From Vibrio splendidus (lineage in GTDB: Bacteria; Pseudomonadota; Gammaproteobacteria; Enterobacterales; Vibrionaceae): a DNA stretch of 64,000 nt. This document shows, piece by piece, positions 41,907 to 50,708 of the stretch; position 1 is the stretch's first letter, and each line of letters begins with the position of its first letter. Below the pieces are notes generated by a model, which saw nothing but the letters and a program-made list of their open reading frames with translations, was not told where the DNA came from and ran no database searches. Where the stretch lies: NCBI RefSeq assembly GCF_003345295.1, contig NZ_CP031055.1:2170001-2234000 (forward strand), given 5' to 3'. The position numbers were made by a program, and so were the translations under genes.

Positions 41907-42452
41907 TTAGTGACCGTCGAATTCGCAGATGCTAAACACTTCTAGACCTAAGCCTTGTAAGCGCTTGTCACCACCGATTTCTGGAAGGTTAATAACAAAT
42001 GCAGCGTGTTCTACCACACCACCAAGCTGACGAATCAGCTTTGTTGTCGCTTCAATCGTACCGCCTGTTGCTAGCAAGTCATCAACCATCAGCACTTTAT
42101 CGCCTTCAACGATCGCATCGGTATGGATTTCTAGCGTATCAGTGCCGTACTCAAGCTCATAAGATTGTGCCACAGTTTGACGAGGCAACTTACCCGGTTT
42201 ACGAACAGGGATAAAGCCGACACCTAGCTCAAGAGCAAGAGGCGCACCAAATAGGAAACCACGAGCTTCAGTACCAACGATCTTAGTAAAGCCCATACCC
42301 TTGTATGTGTCCACCAACAGGTCAATTGTCGCTTTGTAAGCGGCAGGATCTTCCATCAAGCTTGTTACGTCACGGAACAAAATACCCGCTTTAGGGTAAT
42401 CAGGAATGCTTTTGATGCTTGCTTTGATCAGAGAGATTTTTTCTGTGTTCAT
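41907..42452 (-). CDS. apt: Adenine phosphoribosyltransferase
   Basis: Protein of 181 residues from ATG 42452; the longer frame adds non-family residues. The PRPP-binding loop is VLMVDDLLATGGTIEAT at about residues 121-137. It salvages adenine to AMP. Upstream of dnaX as in E. coli, 18 bases away. Confidence 0.95.
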   Translation of the reverse strand: MNTEKISLIKASIKSIPDYPKAGILFRDVTSLMEDPAAYKATIDLLVDTYKGMGFTKIVGTEARGFLFGAPLALELGVGFIPVRKPGKLPRQTVAQSYELEYGTDTLEIHTDAIVEGDKVLMVDDLLATGGTIEATTKLIRQLGGVVEHAAFVINLPEIGGDKRLQGLGLEVFSICEFDGH

Positions 42453-42612
42453 AATCTTATGCACTTCATTAGGCCGCTTTCCAAACTCTCGTAACGAATC
42501 AAACATCAACGCTCGGAATTAAGGAAAGGTACGATTGGTATTCATTGCAACAAGAGTCATAACTCTGATTGCTGAAATAATAAACGCCCGCTATACAAGC
42601 AGGCACACTGGC

Positions 42613-43011
42613 TTAATGGTAGTGATTTTCTTTGCTGTCAGCAACCAACTCATGGGTTGGAAGTCGCATAAACCATGTGAGAAGAATAACAAGTACACAA
42701 ATTAGGAAAACCTTGACCCAAATGAGCGGGGCAAAGTAGATCGATAACGCAAAACTCAACAAGATAAAGAACACGCCACGCGTTTTAACTTGCTTGGTAA
42801 CGGCACCGTGTTGATACCAATTGTTCAACAAGGGACCCAGCGTTTTATGCTCATGCATCCATTTGTGAACTTTGGGGTTGCTTCGCATGAAACATGCACT
42901 GGCAAGAAGGAGAAAAGGCGTGGTTGGCAGAACGGGTAAAACGATCCCTAGAACTGCAAGAATGATACAAAGGCCACCAGCAATATTGAGGCTTAAAACT
43001 CGAACGCTAAT
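42613..43011 (-). CDS. ybaN: YbaN/DUF454 membrane protein with probable AUU start
   Basis: From the internal ATG at 42888 only 91 residues are read, but the same frame continues upstream with typical DUF454 sequence (GIVLPVLPTTPFLLLASACF). An in-frame TAA lies nine codons before MRSNPK's family N-terminus begins, and the only start-like codon after it is ATT at 43011, preceded by AAGGAGG at 5-base spacing. I therefore call a 132-residue protein starting at AUU. It has two to three membrane helices; function unknown. Next to apt as in E. coli. A sequencing error or a G-to-T change of an ATG is the alternative. Confidence 0.72.
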   Translation of the reverse strand: MSVRVLSLNIAGGLCIILAVLGIVLPVLPTTPFLLLASACFMRSNPKVHKWMHEHKTLGPLLNNWYQHGAVTKQVKTRGVFFILLSFALSIYFAPLIWVKVFLICVLVILLTWFMRLPTHELVADSKENHYH

Positions 43012-43028
43012 TGTGGCCTCCTTGAGTT

Positions 43029-43055
43029 AGCTATCACCAATCGGCGATGATAGCT
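43029..43055 (-). other. Hairpin just upstream of the ybaN ribosome-binding site
   Basis: AGCTATCA (43029-43036) pairs with TGATAGCT (43048-43055). On the transcript it lies between the 45-residue ORF and the ybaN Shine-Dalgarno sequence, with no T run. Confidence 0.4.
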
Positions 43056-43058
43056 TCA

Positions 43059-43196
43059 CTAGAATGTTGCGTAACCATTAAATACTCGGATCAACGTAAG
43101 GGTTGCTGGTAGTAATGGAATCGCTAAAAATGCGGCTAAAAATCCTAAAAAATAGAATACATTAAACGGGTCTTGAAAGTCTTTGTTATCTGCCAT
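43059..43196 (-). CDS. 45-residue membrane protein, unknown
   Basis: ATG 43196 with AAGAAG upstream encodes MADNKDFQDPFNVFYFLGFL followed by AAFLAIPLLPATLTLIRVFNGYATF. One or two hydrophobic segments make it a likely inner-membrane miniprotein. It ends 48 bases before the ybaN start on the same strand, so the two may share a transcript. No family recognised. Confidence 0.55.
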   Translation of the reverse strand: MADNKDFQDPFNVFYFLGFLAAFLAIPLLPATLTLIRVFNGYATF

Positions 43197-43344
43197 GATT
43201 GCTTCTTGTTTTTGTTAGTAAAGGTAAGTATCTGGCGAACCAAACCCGCTTTGCTAAATCGACATTTAACAAAAAAGGCATAGCCACACCATTTGCGCAA
43301 CTATACCTTAATCAATTATTCACAAAAACCGAGGAAATATAGGG

Positions 43345-44448
43345 TTAATCAGTGGACCCTTGGCGTATGTCTAAACTAAAACTGGCCGATCCAAGCAGGC
43401 TCAATGATAGCTGGCAGCCTTGTTCAATCGGAAGATCCCGTGTAATGAAGTTCTTCTTACAGTTCTCACCCAAGCGCTCGCCCGCCGCAATATGTTGATT
43501 CAATTCGCCATTCGACCATTGTCCATCTAAACCCGCAGGTAGAATAGAGATAGTTCCCACAGCAAGATCAGCAACACCAAACAAAGCATTCACAGGGGTC
43601 GAACATTTAGAGCAACGAATCCCCTTCTCCAAAATTTCCGCAATATCTTTGAGATCAACGTTAAAATCTTTTCTATTTCTGATGTAATCGTGGAATAACG
43701 CTCTCACCAACAATGTGGCCGCTGAGCCGCCGTTATCAGAAGACGACGAATCGACGAGGTAGAAAGCAAACTGCCCGTTCATCATCCACGCATAATCAAA
43801 CACAAGCGGCATCATTTCTGTTGATTGCAGTAAACGGTAGCTGCAACGCCATGAGCCTTGTCGAGTGTCTTTCTCTGGAAGCAGCGCATGCAATAAGTCT
43901 CTTGCAGCACTCGGGTTATCTTGCAGGTAGTTTAGATGCCAATGCAGCTCTTGGTCTTCTGGGATCTCGCCACCGTCATCAACGCAGAACCATTGGCTTG
44001 AAAAATCTCGTTGGTCTGAAATGTTATCGAACGAATCTGTCAATGTATTCGCAATCGCACTGCCTAAGTGACCGTGATCCTCTAGAGGTTTCGCTAAAAA
44101 GTCTTTGATACCAAATCGTAATGCTTTCGCCACATCAGACATATCATCAGTGCCAGACACAACGATCATAGGCAGTGACGGATACTCTAAACTGAGCTCT
44201 TCTACAAGCTCAATGCCATCCAGTATCGGCATTGATAAGTCACACACAATTAAATCTGGCGCTGAGTCTCTAAGCTTTTGCAGAGCGTCCAGCCCATTTT
44301 CAGCCTCAACCACTTTATAACCAATCTTGTCTAAGTACGCGCTGGTTATCCGGCGAAAAATAGGATCATCATCAACCAACATAACGCATTTTTGATTGAG
44401 AACTTCCTGAGCCGAGGTCATAACTGGCTGACTGTGAGTTTTGTACAT
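43345..44448 (-). CDS. rssB: RssB-like response regulator
   Basis: Protein of 367 residues from ATG 44448 with AGAG upstream; a GTG 15 bases earlier is an alternative. The receiver domain has phosphoacceptor Asp70 (LIVCDLSMP) and Lys120 (FLAKPLED). The C-terminal half aligns with the PP2C-like pseudophosphatase of E. coli RssB (for example NPSAARDLLHALLP and GSAATLLVRALFHDYI). RssB delivers RpoS to ClpXP. Residues 290-300 add a CSKCSTP pair not in E. coli. Divergent from aphB; the same pair occurs in V. cholerae to my recollection. Confidence 0.8.
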   Translation of the reverse strand: MYKTHSQPVMTSAQEVLNQKCVMLVDDDPIFRRITSAYLDKIGYKVVEAENGLDALQKLRDSAPDLIVCDLSMPILDGIELVEELSLEYPSLPMIVVSGTDDMSDVAKALRFGIKDFLAKPLEDHGHLGSAIANTLTDSFDNISDQRDFSSQWFCVDDGGEIPEDQELHWHLNYLQDNPSAARDLLHALLPEKDTRQGSWRCSYRLLQSTEMMPLVFDYAWMMNGQFAFYLVDSSSSDNGGSAATLLVRALFHDYIRNRKDFNVDLKDIAEILEKGIRCSKCSTPVNALFGVADLAVGTISILPAGLDGQWSNGELNQHIAAGERLGENCKKNFITRDLPIEQGCQLSLSLLGSASFSLDIRQGSTD

Positions 44449-44676
44449 AATCTCTAACCTCACAAAACTAAGTCGAATTATTATTGTTATCTGATCTAAG
44501 AACTAATATAAAACTTAGTAATAAATTACTAAATACACAAATGTTCACTCTTTACTGGTAATTCGTGACAAGGGTTGGAATACTGGTAAATAGTGCAACG
44601 AGTTGACGTAACGCAAACATTGATCTCAATATTACGTATAAATTAGATGAGATTGTAAACAAATGTGTCTGGATTT

Positions 44677-45552
44677 ATGAAATTAGATGATTTAAACCTC
44701 TTTCGACTTGTCGTTGAAAATGGGAGCTACACCGCAACATCGCGCAAGACTATGATTCCGGTTGCGACCATTACACGACGCATCCAAGCCCTAGAAGACT
44801 CTTTGAACCTAAGGCTTCTCAATAGACACGCGCGTAAACTCTCTTTAACAGAGGCTGGCGAACGTTTTTTCAATGAATGCTCACCGTTACTACAACGTCT
44901 ATCTTCTACTGCAGAAGAACTCACTGACGTGTGTAAGGGTGCTTCCGGTAAGATTCGTATTACAGCGCCCTCAAACCTGACCAAGCGCATGATGATGCCG
45001 ATGTTCAGTGAATTCATGACTCAATACCCTGATATCAATATTGAGCTGATGATGAACAACCAAGCTGATCAGCTTGATCCAACCGAGTGGGATGTCATTT
45101 TCAGAGTCGGCCCGCAGCGTGATTCAAGCTTAATCGCAAGAAAGATCAGTGAAGTGAAGGATATTCTTATCGCGAGTCCTGACTACTTAGCGAAGAACCC
45201 GGCACCAAGTCATGCAGAAGAGCTCGCGAATCATTCGCTACTTAAAGGCTATCCGCTGATTAAGTGGCAGCTGAGTAATTCGAATGAAGAGACGGTGGTG
45301 AATAGCGAGAAAGGTCGTTTCAATGCGAATGCGCTTAATGTCGTAAGACAAGCCTGTTCAGAAGGCCTAGGTATCACCCTAATGCCTGACGTGATGATCC
45401 GTGAATACATTGAAGATGGCAGCTTAGTGCAAGTCTTAGAAGACTGGAGTGCTAACCCTCGTGATATTTACATGCTTTATAACCACAAAGACCACCTGCC
45501 AGAGAAAGTTAGACTGTTTATTGATTTTGTGATCGCATACCACATTCATTAG
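44677..45552 (+). CDS. aphB: LysR-family regulator AphB
   Basis: Protein of 291 residues from ATG 44677 with GGA upstream. The HTH is at residues 1-60 (MKLDDLNLFRLVVENGSYT) and the substrate-binding domain follows. It resembles V. cholerae AphB closely over its whole length and has the same genomic setting. AphB activates tcpPH in V. cholerae and responds to low oxygen and low pH. Cys68, Cys86 and Cys227 here keep the spacing of the three Cys reported in that protein; Cys227 would be the redox-switch residue. In a non-cholera vibrio it more likely governs acid or anaerobic responses. Confidence 0.88.
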   Translation: MKLDDLNLFRLVVENGSYTATSRKTMIPVATITRRIQALEDSLNLRLLNRHARKLSLTEAGERFFNECSPLLQRLSSTAEELTDVCKGASGKIRITAPSNLTKRMMMPMFSEFMTQYPDINIELMMNNQADQLDPTEWDVIFRVGPQRDSSLIARKISEVKDILIASPDYLAKNPAPSHAEELANHSLLKGYPLIKWQLSNSNEETVVNSEKGRFNANALNVVRQACSEGLGITLMPDVMIREYIEDGSLVQVLEDWSANPRDIYMLYNHKDHLPEKVRLFIDFVIAYHIH

Positions 45553-45576
45553 AGTCACCCCTTCTCCACAAAAAAA

Positions 45577-45600
45577 AAACCAGAGCCGATGCTCTGGTTT
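45577..45600. terminator. Bidirectional terminator between aphB and purF
   Basis: A 10-bp stem AAACCAGAGC (45577-45586) with GCTCTGGTTT (45591-45600), loop CGAT, long A and T runs outside. Confidence 0.92.
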
Positions 45601-45626
45601 TTTATTACTCATTTTTTATGAGTACA

Positions 45627-47141
45627 CTAAGCGCCTTCGTTATGTAACTCTAGGTTCGCGAGATCTTGTTGGATCTCACGCTCAACCTTTGAATCGTCAT
45701 TACGTAAAGAGTCTAGGAAATCTAGGTACGCTTGGTCGATATCGCCCGTTACATACTCGCCGTTGAATACAGATGTATCAAAACGAGAGATGTCTTGATT
45801 ACCCATACCTACCGCCGAGATTAAATCTGGTAGCGTTTGGAAAATCAAAGCATCGGCACCAATCTGCTTGCAAATCGTTTCGTTGTCACGGCCATGAGCA
45901 ATAAGCTCCGTAGCGCTCGGCATATCGATGCCGTAAACATTCGGGAAACGAACCTCAGGAGCAGCAGAAACCATGAAGACTTTGCTTGCGCCAGAATCAC
46001 GAGCCATCTCAATGATCTGCTCTGATGTTGTGCCACGAACAATAGAATCATCAACCAATAGAACGTTCTTACCTTTAAACTCAGAACGAATTGCGTTGAG
46101 CTTACGGCGAACCGACTTCTTACGCTGTTGCTGACCCGGCATGATAAACGTGCGGCCAACATAGCGGTTTTTCACGAAACCTTGACGATATGGCTTATTG
46201 ATCGCTTGAGCAATTCGTAGCGCAATATCATTCGATGTTTCAGGGATTGGAATTACCACGTCAATGTCTAGGTCTGCGTACTCTTCTTTAATACGCTTGC
46301 CTAACATCTCACCCATCTCAACGCGTGCGCTGTAAACCGAAATTTTATCGATGAATGAATCAGGACGAGCAAAATAAACAAACTCGAAAATACATGGGTT
46401 TAATTGTGGGTTATCTGCGCATTGTTTAGTGAAAAGCTCACCATTGAATGTTGCGTAGATAGCTTCACCAGGGGCAACATCACGCATAAAATCAAAACCA
46501 ACAGCGTCTAACGCTACCGATTCAGACGCAACCATGTACTCTGTTTTACCGTTAATTTCACGCTTACCAAGACACAGTGGACGAATACCATGTGGGTCAC
46601 GGAATGCGATCATACCGTGGCCGATGATCATCGCTGTCACTGCGTAAGCACCACGAATAGTACGGTGCACGTTTGCAACGGCGCGGAACACATCTTCTGA
46701 AGTCACATTACCTTTAACAGTATCGATTTCATGAGCCAATACGTTCAGTAGAACTTCAGAATCAGAGGTTGTGTTGACATGACGACGGTCTTTTTCGAAC
46801 AACTTCTCACGAACTTCACTTGCATTCGTTAGGTTGCCGTTGTGCGCCAACGTGATACCAAAAGGAGAGTTTACGTAGAAAGGCTGCGCTTCAGAAGCAC
46901 TCGAGCTTCCCGCTGTAGGATAACGAACATGACCAATACCCACGTTACCTTGGAGGCGTTGCATGTGTTTTGCTTCAAAAACATCTTTAACTAAACCGTT
47001 CGCCTTACGCAGACGGAAACGATTGCTTTCTATGGTACAAATACCAGCGGCATCTTGGCCACGATGCTGCAATACCGTTAAAGCGTCATAAATAGACTGG
47101 TTTACAGGTGTTGAACCCACGATTCCAACAATACCACACAT
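45627..47141 (-). CDS. purF: Amidophosphoribosyltransferase
   Basis: Protein of 504 residues catalysing the first committed step of purine synthesis (PRPP plus glutamine to phosphoribosylamine). The glutaminase domain starts with nucleophile Cys2 (MCGIVGIVG). The PRPP loop is VLLVDDSIVRGTTS near residues 366-379. Last gene of the leftward run, 33 bases after cvpA, under the PurR operator upstream of cvpA. Confidence 0.97.
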   Translation of the reverse strand: MCGIVGIVGSTPVNQSIYDALTVLQHRGQDAAGICTIESNRFRLRKANGLVKDVFEAKHMQRLQGNVGIGHVRYPTAGSSSASEAQPFYVNSPFGITLAHNGNLTNASEVREKLFEKDRRHVNTTSDSEVLLNVLAHEIDTVKGNVTSEDVFRAVANVHRTIRGAYAVTAMIIGHGMIAFRDPHGIRPLCLGKREINGKTEYMVASESVALDAVGFDFMRDVAPGEAIYATFNGELFTKQCADNPQLNPCIFEFVYFARPDSFIDKISVYSARVEMGEMLGKRIKEEYADLDIDVVIPIPETSNDIALRIAQAINKPYRQGFVKNRYVGRTFIMPGQQQRKKSVRRKLNAIRSEFKGKNVLLVDDSIVRGTTSEQIIEMARDSGASKVFMVSAAPEVRFPNVYGIDMPSATELIAHGRDNETICKQIGADALIFQTLPDLISAVGMGNQDISRFDTSVFNGEYVTGDIDQAYLDFLDSLRNDDSKVEREIQQDLANLELHNEGA

Positions 47142-47174
47142 GTCCTAATCCTCGATTTTCGACATTAACTGGCG

Positions 47175-47666
47175 CTAAAGCGCGCCAGATAAGAAACTAG
47201 ATGTTGCTTGTAAATGCTCAAAGAACGGCGCAATGATTCGGCTAAACTCCGGAACCAACTGCGAATTCTCCCACCACTCAGAACTTGGGAATGCAGTAAA
47301 CGCATCCATGAAAAACAACACTGCAGAGACAATCAGAACACCACGTAAGCCGCCAAAGACGACACCGAGGATTCTGTCTGTACCCGACAGGCCTGTTTTC
47401 TGAACTAGCTGACCGATGACATAGTTAACTAAGGCACCGACAACTAACGTTGCAACAAATAATGCTGCTATCGCAGTTCCGTTTCGAAACATCTCATCTT
47501 CGATATTGGTGAAGTACATGGCTAATTTAGCGTAGTACTGGCTAGCAATAAAAAATGCTCCAAACCAAATAACAAGTGATAACGCTTCTTTAGCGAAACC
47601 GCGAACTAAACTGATCACGGCAGAGAAGCCGATCACGCCTAAAATGACAAAATCTAACCAATTCAT
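47175..47666 (-). CDS. cvpA: CvpA family inner-membrane protein
   Basis: Protein of 163 residues with four transmembrane helices. The family start MNWLDFVILGVIGFSAVISLVRGF and the central Gly-rich VFGGLRGVLIVSAVLFF segment are present. Needed for colicin V production in E. coli and for envelope/bile tolerance in enteric pathogens. Co-transcribed with purF. Confidence 0.95.
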   Translation of the reverse strand: MNWLDFVILGVIGFSAVISLVRGFAKEALSLVIWFGAFFIASQYYAKLAMYFTNIEDEMFRNGTAIAALFVATLVVGALVNYVIGQLVQKTGLSGTDRILGVVFGGLRGVLIVSAVLFFMDAFTAFPSSEWWENSQLVPEFSRIIAPFFEHLQATSSFLSGAL

Positions 47667-47713
47667 GAATTCTTCATCTTAAGTTGGCGCGCATTTTAAC
47701 AGAAAAAATGCTG

Positions 47714-47729
47714 ACGCAAACGTTTTCTT
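47714..47729. promoter_or_regulatory. PurR operator of cvpA-purF
   Basis: ACGCAAACGTTTTCTT matches the PurR consensus (ACGCAAACGTTTTCNT) at every fixed position. It overlaps the dedD stop codon and sits near the inferred -35 of a cvpA promoter (-10 TAAAAT closer to cvpA), so purine-loaded PurR should repress cvpA-purF independently of upstream genes. Confidence 0.9.
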
Positions 47730-48300
47730 ATGGATTTAACGGTTTAAATTTGAGCAATTGGCCTTTTGAACCCGTAATTTTTTCTAATTCCTTAATTTGT
47801 CGCTCAAGTTTGGATTTAGAGACATCCGGGCCAATAATTACTCGCGTAAACGTTTTTTCTTGCTTGGTGTGAGCTTGGTAACCACGCTTTTGTAAATCCT
47901 TAACAACGTTTTTTGCGTTGTCAGCATTCTTCAAAGCCATCAATTGAATAATCCAAGCACTGTCTTGGTATTCATTTTTTTCCGGTACGGGCTTAACCAC
48001 CACTGCCACTTTATCCGCATCTTTGTTACTGGAAGCCGACGCAGTTTGCTTATCTGAATTATCAACACCACTTTCAACCACTCGCTCAACCGGAGAGTCC
48101 GGCAGTGCAATCTGATCTTCAACAGGGTCGAGTACTTCAAAAACTTCTACATTACTATCAAGCTCTGGCTTAATCGGAATGCTTGCAAACTCTTCTTTAT
48201 AGTGGAGCTTCTTACCATCCAGCACATCGGGCAATACAATCACACCAATGGCCACTAAAATGATGGTACCGACTAATCGGCTTTGGAATTTACTTGCCAT
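47728..48300 (-). CDS. dedD: SPOR-domain cell-division protein DedD
   Basis: Protein of 190 residues. An N-terminal membrane helix (LVGTIILVAIGVIVLPDVLDG) and a polar linker precede a C-terminal SPOR domain (WIIQLMALKNADNAKNVVKDL...FTRVIIGPDVSKSKLE) that binds septal, denuded peptidoglycan. It begins directly at the folC stop (TAAATG), with its Shine-Dalgarno AAGGAAA inside folC. Confidence 0.92.
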   Translation of the reverse strand: MASKFQSRLVGTIILVAIGVIVLPDVLDGKKLHYKEEFASIPIKPELDSNVEVFEVLDPVEDQIALPDSPVERVVESGVDNSDKQTASASSNKDADKVAVVVKPVPEKNEYQDSAWIIQLMALKNADNAKNVVKDLQKRGYQAHTKQEKTFTRVIIGPDVSKSKLERQIKELEKITGSKGQLLKFKPLNP

Positions 48301-49563
48301 TTAGTTTCCTTTTTTCTGCCAATGCTCCAATACTTCACCCACAGTATGGAAAGAACCGACCACCAGTACAACATCGTCACCTTTAACAGAAGCTAAAGCC
48401 GCTTCAAACGCTGCTACAGGGTTTGAATGCTGCTCTACGCCTTGAGGTAGGCTTTGACACAATTCAGCAGCTGTTGCGGCTCGTGGGCCGTTCAGCGAAG
48501 CTGGGTACCAATGTGTTGTGATTGGTGCTAATACTTCCAATGTCGCAGGGATATCTTTGTCATGAAGCATGGCGACTACAACGTGTAAATTTTTGCCTGC
48601 ATATTTCTTCGTTACTTGCTGCGCAAAGTATTCAGCCGAATGCGGGTTGTGCGCAACATCAAGCACAATCACGGGTTGTTCGCTAATTTGCTGCATACGC
48701 CCAGGAAGCTGTGCGTTCTTCATGCCATTAACGACGTTCACATCGCTAATGCTAAGTTCTGAAGTACCTAATGCCATCAATGCTGTTGCTGCGTTAGGTA
48801 GCGGCAGGCTTGGAATAGGCAATGATTCTAGTTGGAATGCACCACTGCGCCAATTCCACGTATCGCCGTCTACATCATAGGTGTATTGGATACCCACCTG
48901 ATAGAACTCAGCCTTAATGTCATCAGCGTGAGCAGCAACCGTAGCTGGTGGTTTAGGTTGACCACAGATAGCTGGCTTACCGCTACGATAAATACCGGCT
49001 TTCTCAAAACCAATCACATTGATGTCATCACCTAGCCAATCAACATGGTCGACAGCCAAACTGGTAATCACAGAAACATCATGCTCAACGATATTCGTCG
49101 CATCTAGGCGTCCACCTAGACCCACTTCTAATAACACAACATCAACCGCTTCAGTTTGAAACGCACGTAACGCAGCTAAAGTCCCATATTCGAAAAAACT
49201 AAGGCTGATCTCGCCGCGCTCTTTCTCAATGAAATTGAAAGACTGAACCATCTTTTCATCGGATAGATCTTGGCCGTTAATACGAACACGTTCGTTATAG
49301 CGAATTAAGTGAGGAGAACTGTAGACACCAACTGAGTAACCAGCATCCAACAGAATAGCTTCCATTAGTGCACACGTTGAGCCTTTGCCATTGGTTCCGG
49401 CAACAGTAATAACGTGTTGAGCAGGTTTGGTGAGGTTTGCCTTAGAGGCGACGGCCTGAACTCGGTCTAATCCAAGATCAATAGCGCTTGTGTGGATGTT
49501 TGATAAATAATCAAGCCACATCTCCAAAGAGGATGTGGCTTGAGGAATAGGTTGTTGACTCAT
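48301..49563 (-). CDS. folC: Bifunctional dihydrofolate/folylpolyglutamate synthase
   Basis: Protein of 420 residues of the Mur ligase fold. ATP loop TVAGTNGKGSTCALMEAIL at about residues 53-71, and the family motif LLEVGLGGRLDATN. Adds glutamate to dihydropteroate and extends folate tails. Abuts dedD; accD lies 42 bases upstream. Confidence 0.95.
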   Translation of the reverse strand: MSQQPIPQATSSLEMWLDYLSNIHTSAIDLGLDRVQAVASKANLTKPAQHVITVAGTNGKGSTCALMEAILLDAGYSVGVYSSPHLIRYNERVRINGQDLSDEKMVQSFNFIEKERGEISLSFFEYGTLAALRAFQTEAVDVVLLEVGLGGRLDATNIVEHDVSVITSLAVDHVDWLGDDINVIGFEKAGIYRSGKPAICGQPKPPATVAAHADDIKAEFYQVGIQYTYDVDGDTWNWRSGAFQLESLPIPSLPLPNAATALMALGTSELSISDVNVVNGMKNAQLPGRMQQISEQPVIVLDVAHNPHSAEYFAQQVTKKYAGKNLHVVVAMLHDKDIPATLEVLAPITTHWYPASLNGPRAATAAELCQSLPQGVEQHSNPVAAFEAALASVKGDDVVLVVGSFHTVGEVLEHWQKKGN

Positions 49564-49605
49564 CTAACTCATAACCATGATTAAGTAGGTTTGTTAGAAG
49601 GTACT

Positions 49606-50532
49606 TTACCCTTTTTCTGGCGCTTCTGGTACTTCATAAGTAGCTTCATTCGGTGAATCGTTCACAGAAACTACTAATGGTGAAGGCTGGTTGGTCATTT
49701 TAGCAACAAGGCTTGCAACGCGCTGACGCATCTCACGACGGTCAACGATCATGTCGATAGCGCCGTGGTCGAGTAGGAACTCACTGCGTTGGAAACCTTC
49801 AGGAAGGTCTTCACGTACAGTTTGTTCGATTACACGACGTCCAGCAAAACCGATAAGCGCTTTTGGCTCACCGATGTTGATATCGCCAAGCATTGCCAAA
49901 CTCGCAGAAACACCACCCATTGTTGGATCAGTCATGACTGAAACAAACGGTAGGCCTTTCGCAGATAAACGCTCTAGAGCAGCACTGGTTTTTGCCATTT
50001 GCATTAGAGACATCAATGCCTCTTGCATACGAGCACCACCACTTGCAGAGAAACAAACTAAACCACAGTTGTTCTCAATAGCCGCATCTACCGCTTTCAC
50101 AAAACGAGCACCAACAACGGAGCCCATTGAACCACCCATAAATGAGAATTCAAAAGCACACGCTACGATTGGTAAACCTAGTAGTTCACCTTTCATTGCG
50201 ATCAACGCGTCAGTTTCACCACTGTTCTTTTGAGCAGTAGAGATACGTTCTTTGTAACGCTTAGAATCTTTAAACTTCAGTTTGTCTTGTGGCTCAAGAT
50301 CAGCACCTAGTTCAACGCGCTCACCTTTGTCTAGGAATGTATCCAGACGGCGACGTGCCTTCATGCGCATGTGATGGTCACATTTTGGACACACTTCTAG
50401 GTTACGCTCTAGTTCAGCATGGTAAAGAACCTGCTCACAAGAAGTACATTTAGTCCAAACACCCTCAGGGATAGACGCCTTACGAGATGTTACGATGTTG
50501 CTTTTTTCTAAAATCTTTTCAAGCCAACTCAT
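49606..50532 (-). CDS. accD: Acetyl-CoA carboxylase carboxyltransferase beta subunit
   Basis: Protein of 308 residues. The zinc finger CTSCEQVLYHAELERNLEVC plus PKC near residues 28-50 may also bind mRNA and DNA. The crotonase-like core includes SASGGARMQEALMSL and DPTMGGVSAS. Forms the carboxyltransferase with AccA in the first step of fatty-acid synthesis. Confidence 0.96.
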   Translation of the reverse strand: MSWLEKILEKSNIVTSRKASIPEGVWTKCTSCEQVLYHAELERNLEVCPKCDHHMRMKARRRLDTFLDKGERVELGADLEPQDKLKFKDSKRYKERISTAQKNSGETDALIAMKGELLGLPIVACAFEFSFMGGSMGSVVGARFVKAVDAAIENNCGLVCFSASGGARMQEALMSLMQMAKTSAALERLSAKGLPFVSVMTDPTMGGVSASLAMLGDINIGEPKALIGFAGRRVIEQTVREDLPEGFQRSEFLLDHGAIDMIVDRREMRQRVASLVAKMTNQPSPLVVSVNDSPNEATYEVPEAPEKG

Positions 50533-50708
50533 GGAAGACCTTTTTGTTTCGATTCTTACGCTTGATTGCGAAAGAAATAAATTTGGGAATTATGCGTGGG
50601 AATTAAAGCACATAAAACAGCGACTGTAGATAAAAAACTGGTTGTACCTATTTTCTGGCACTATTTTACGCACGAAAGCGTAATGTTTTTTGAACCTAAG
50701 TCTCACAT

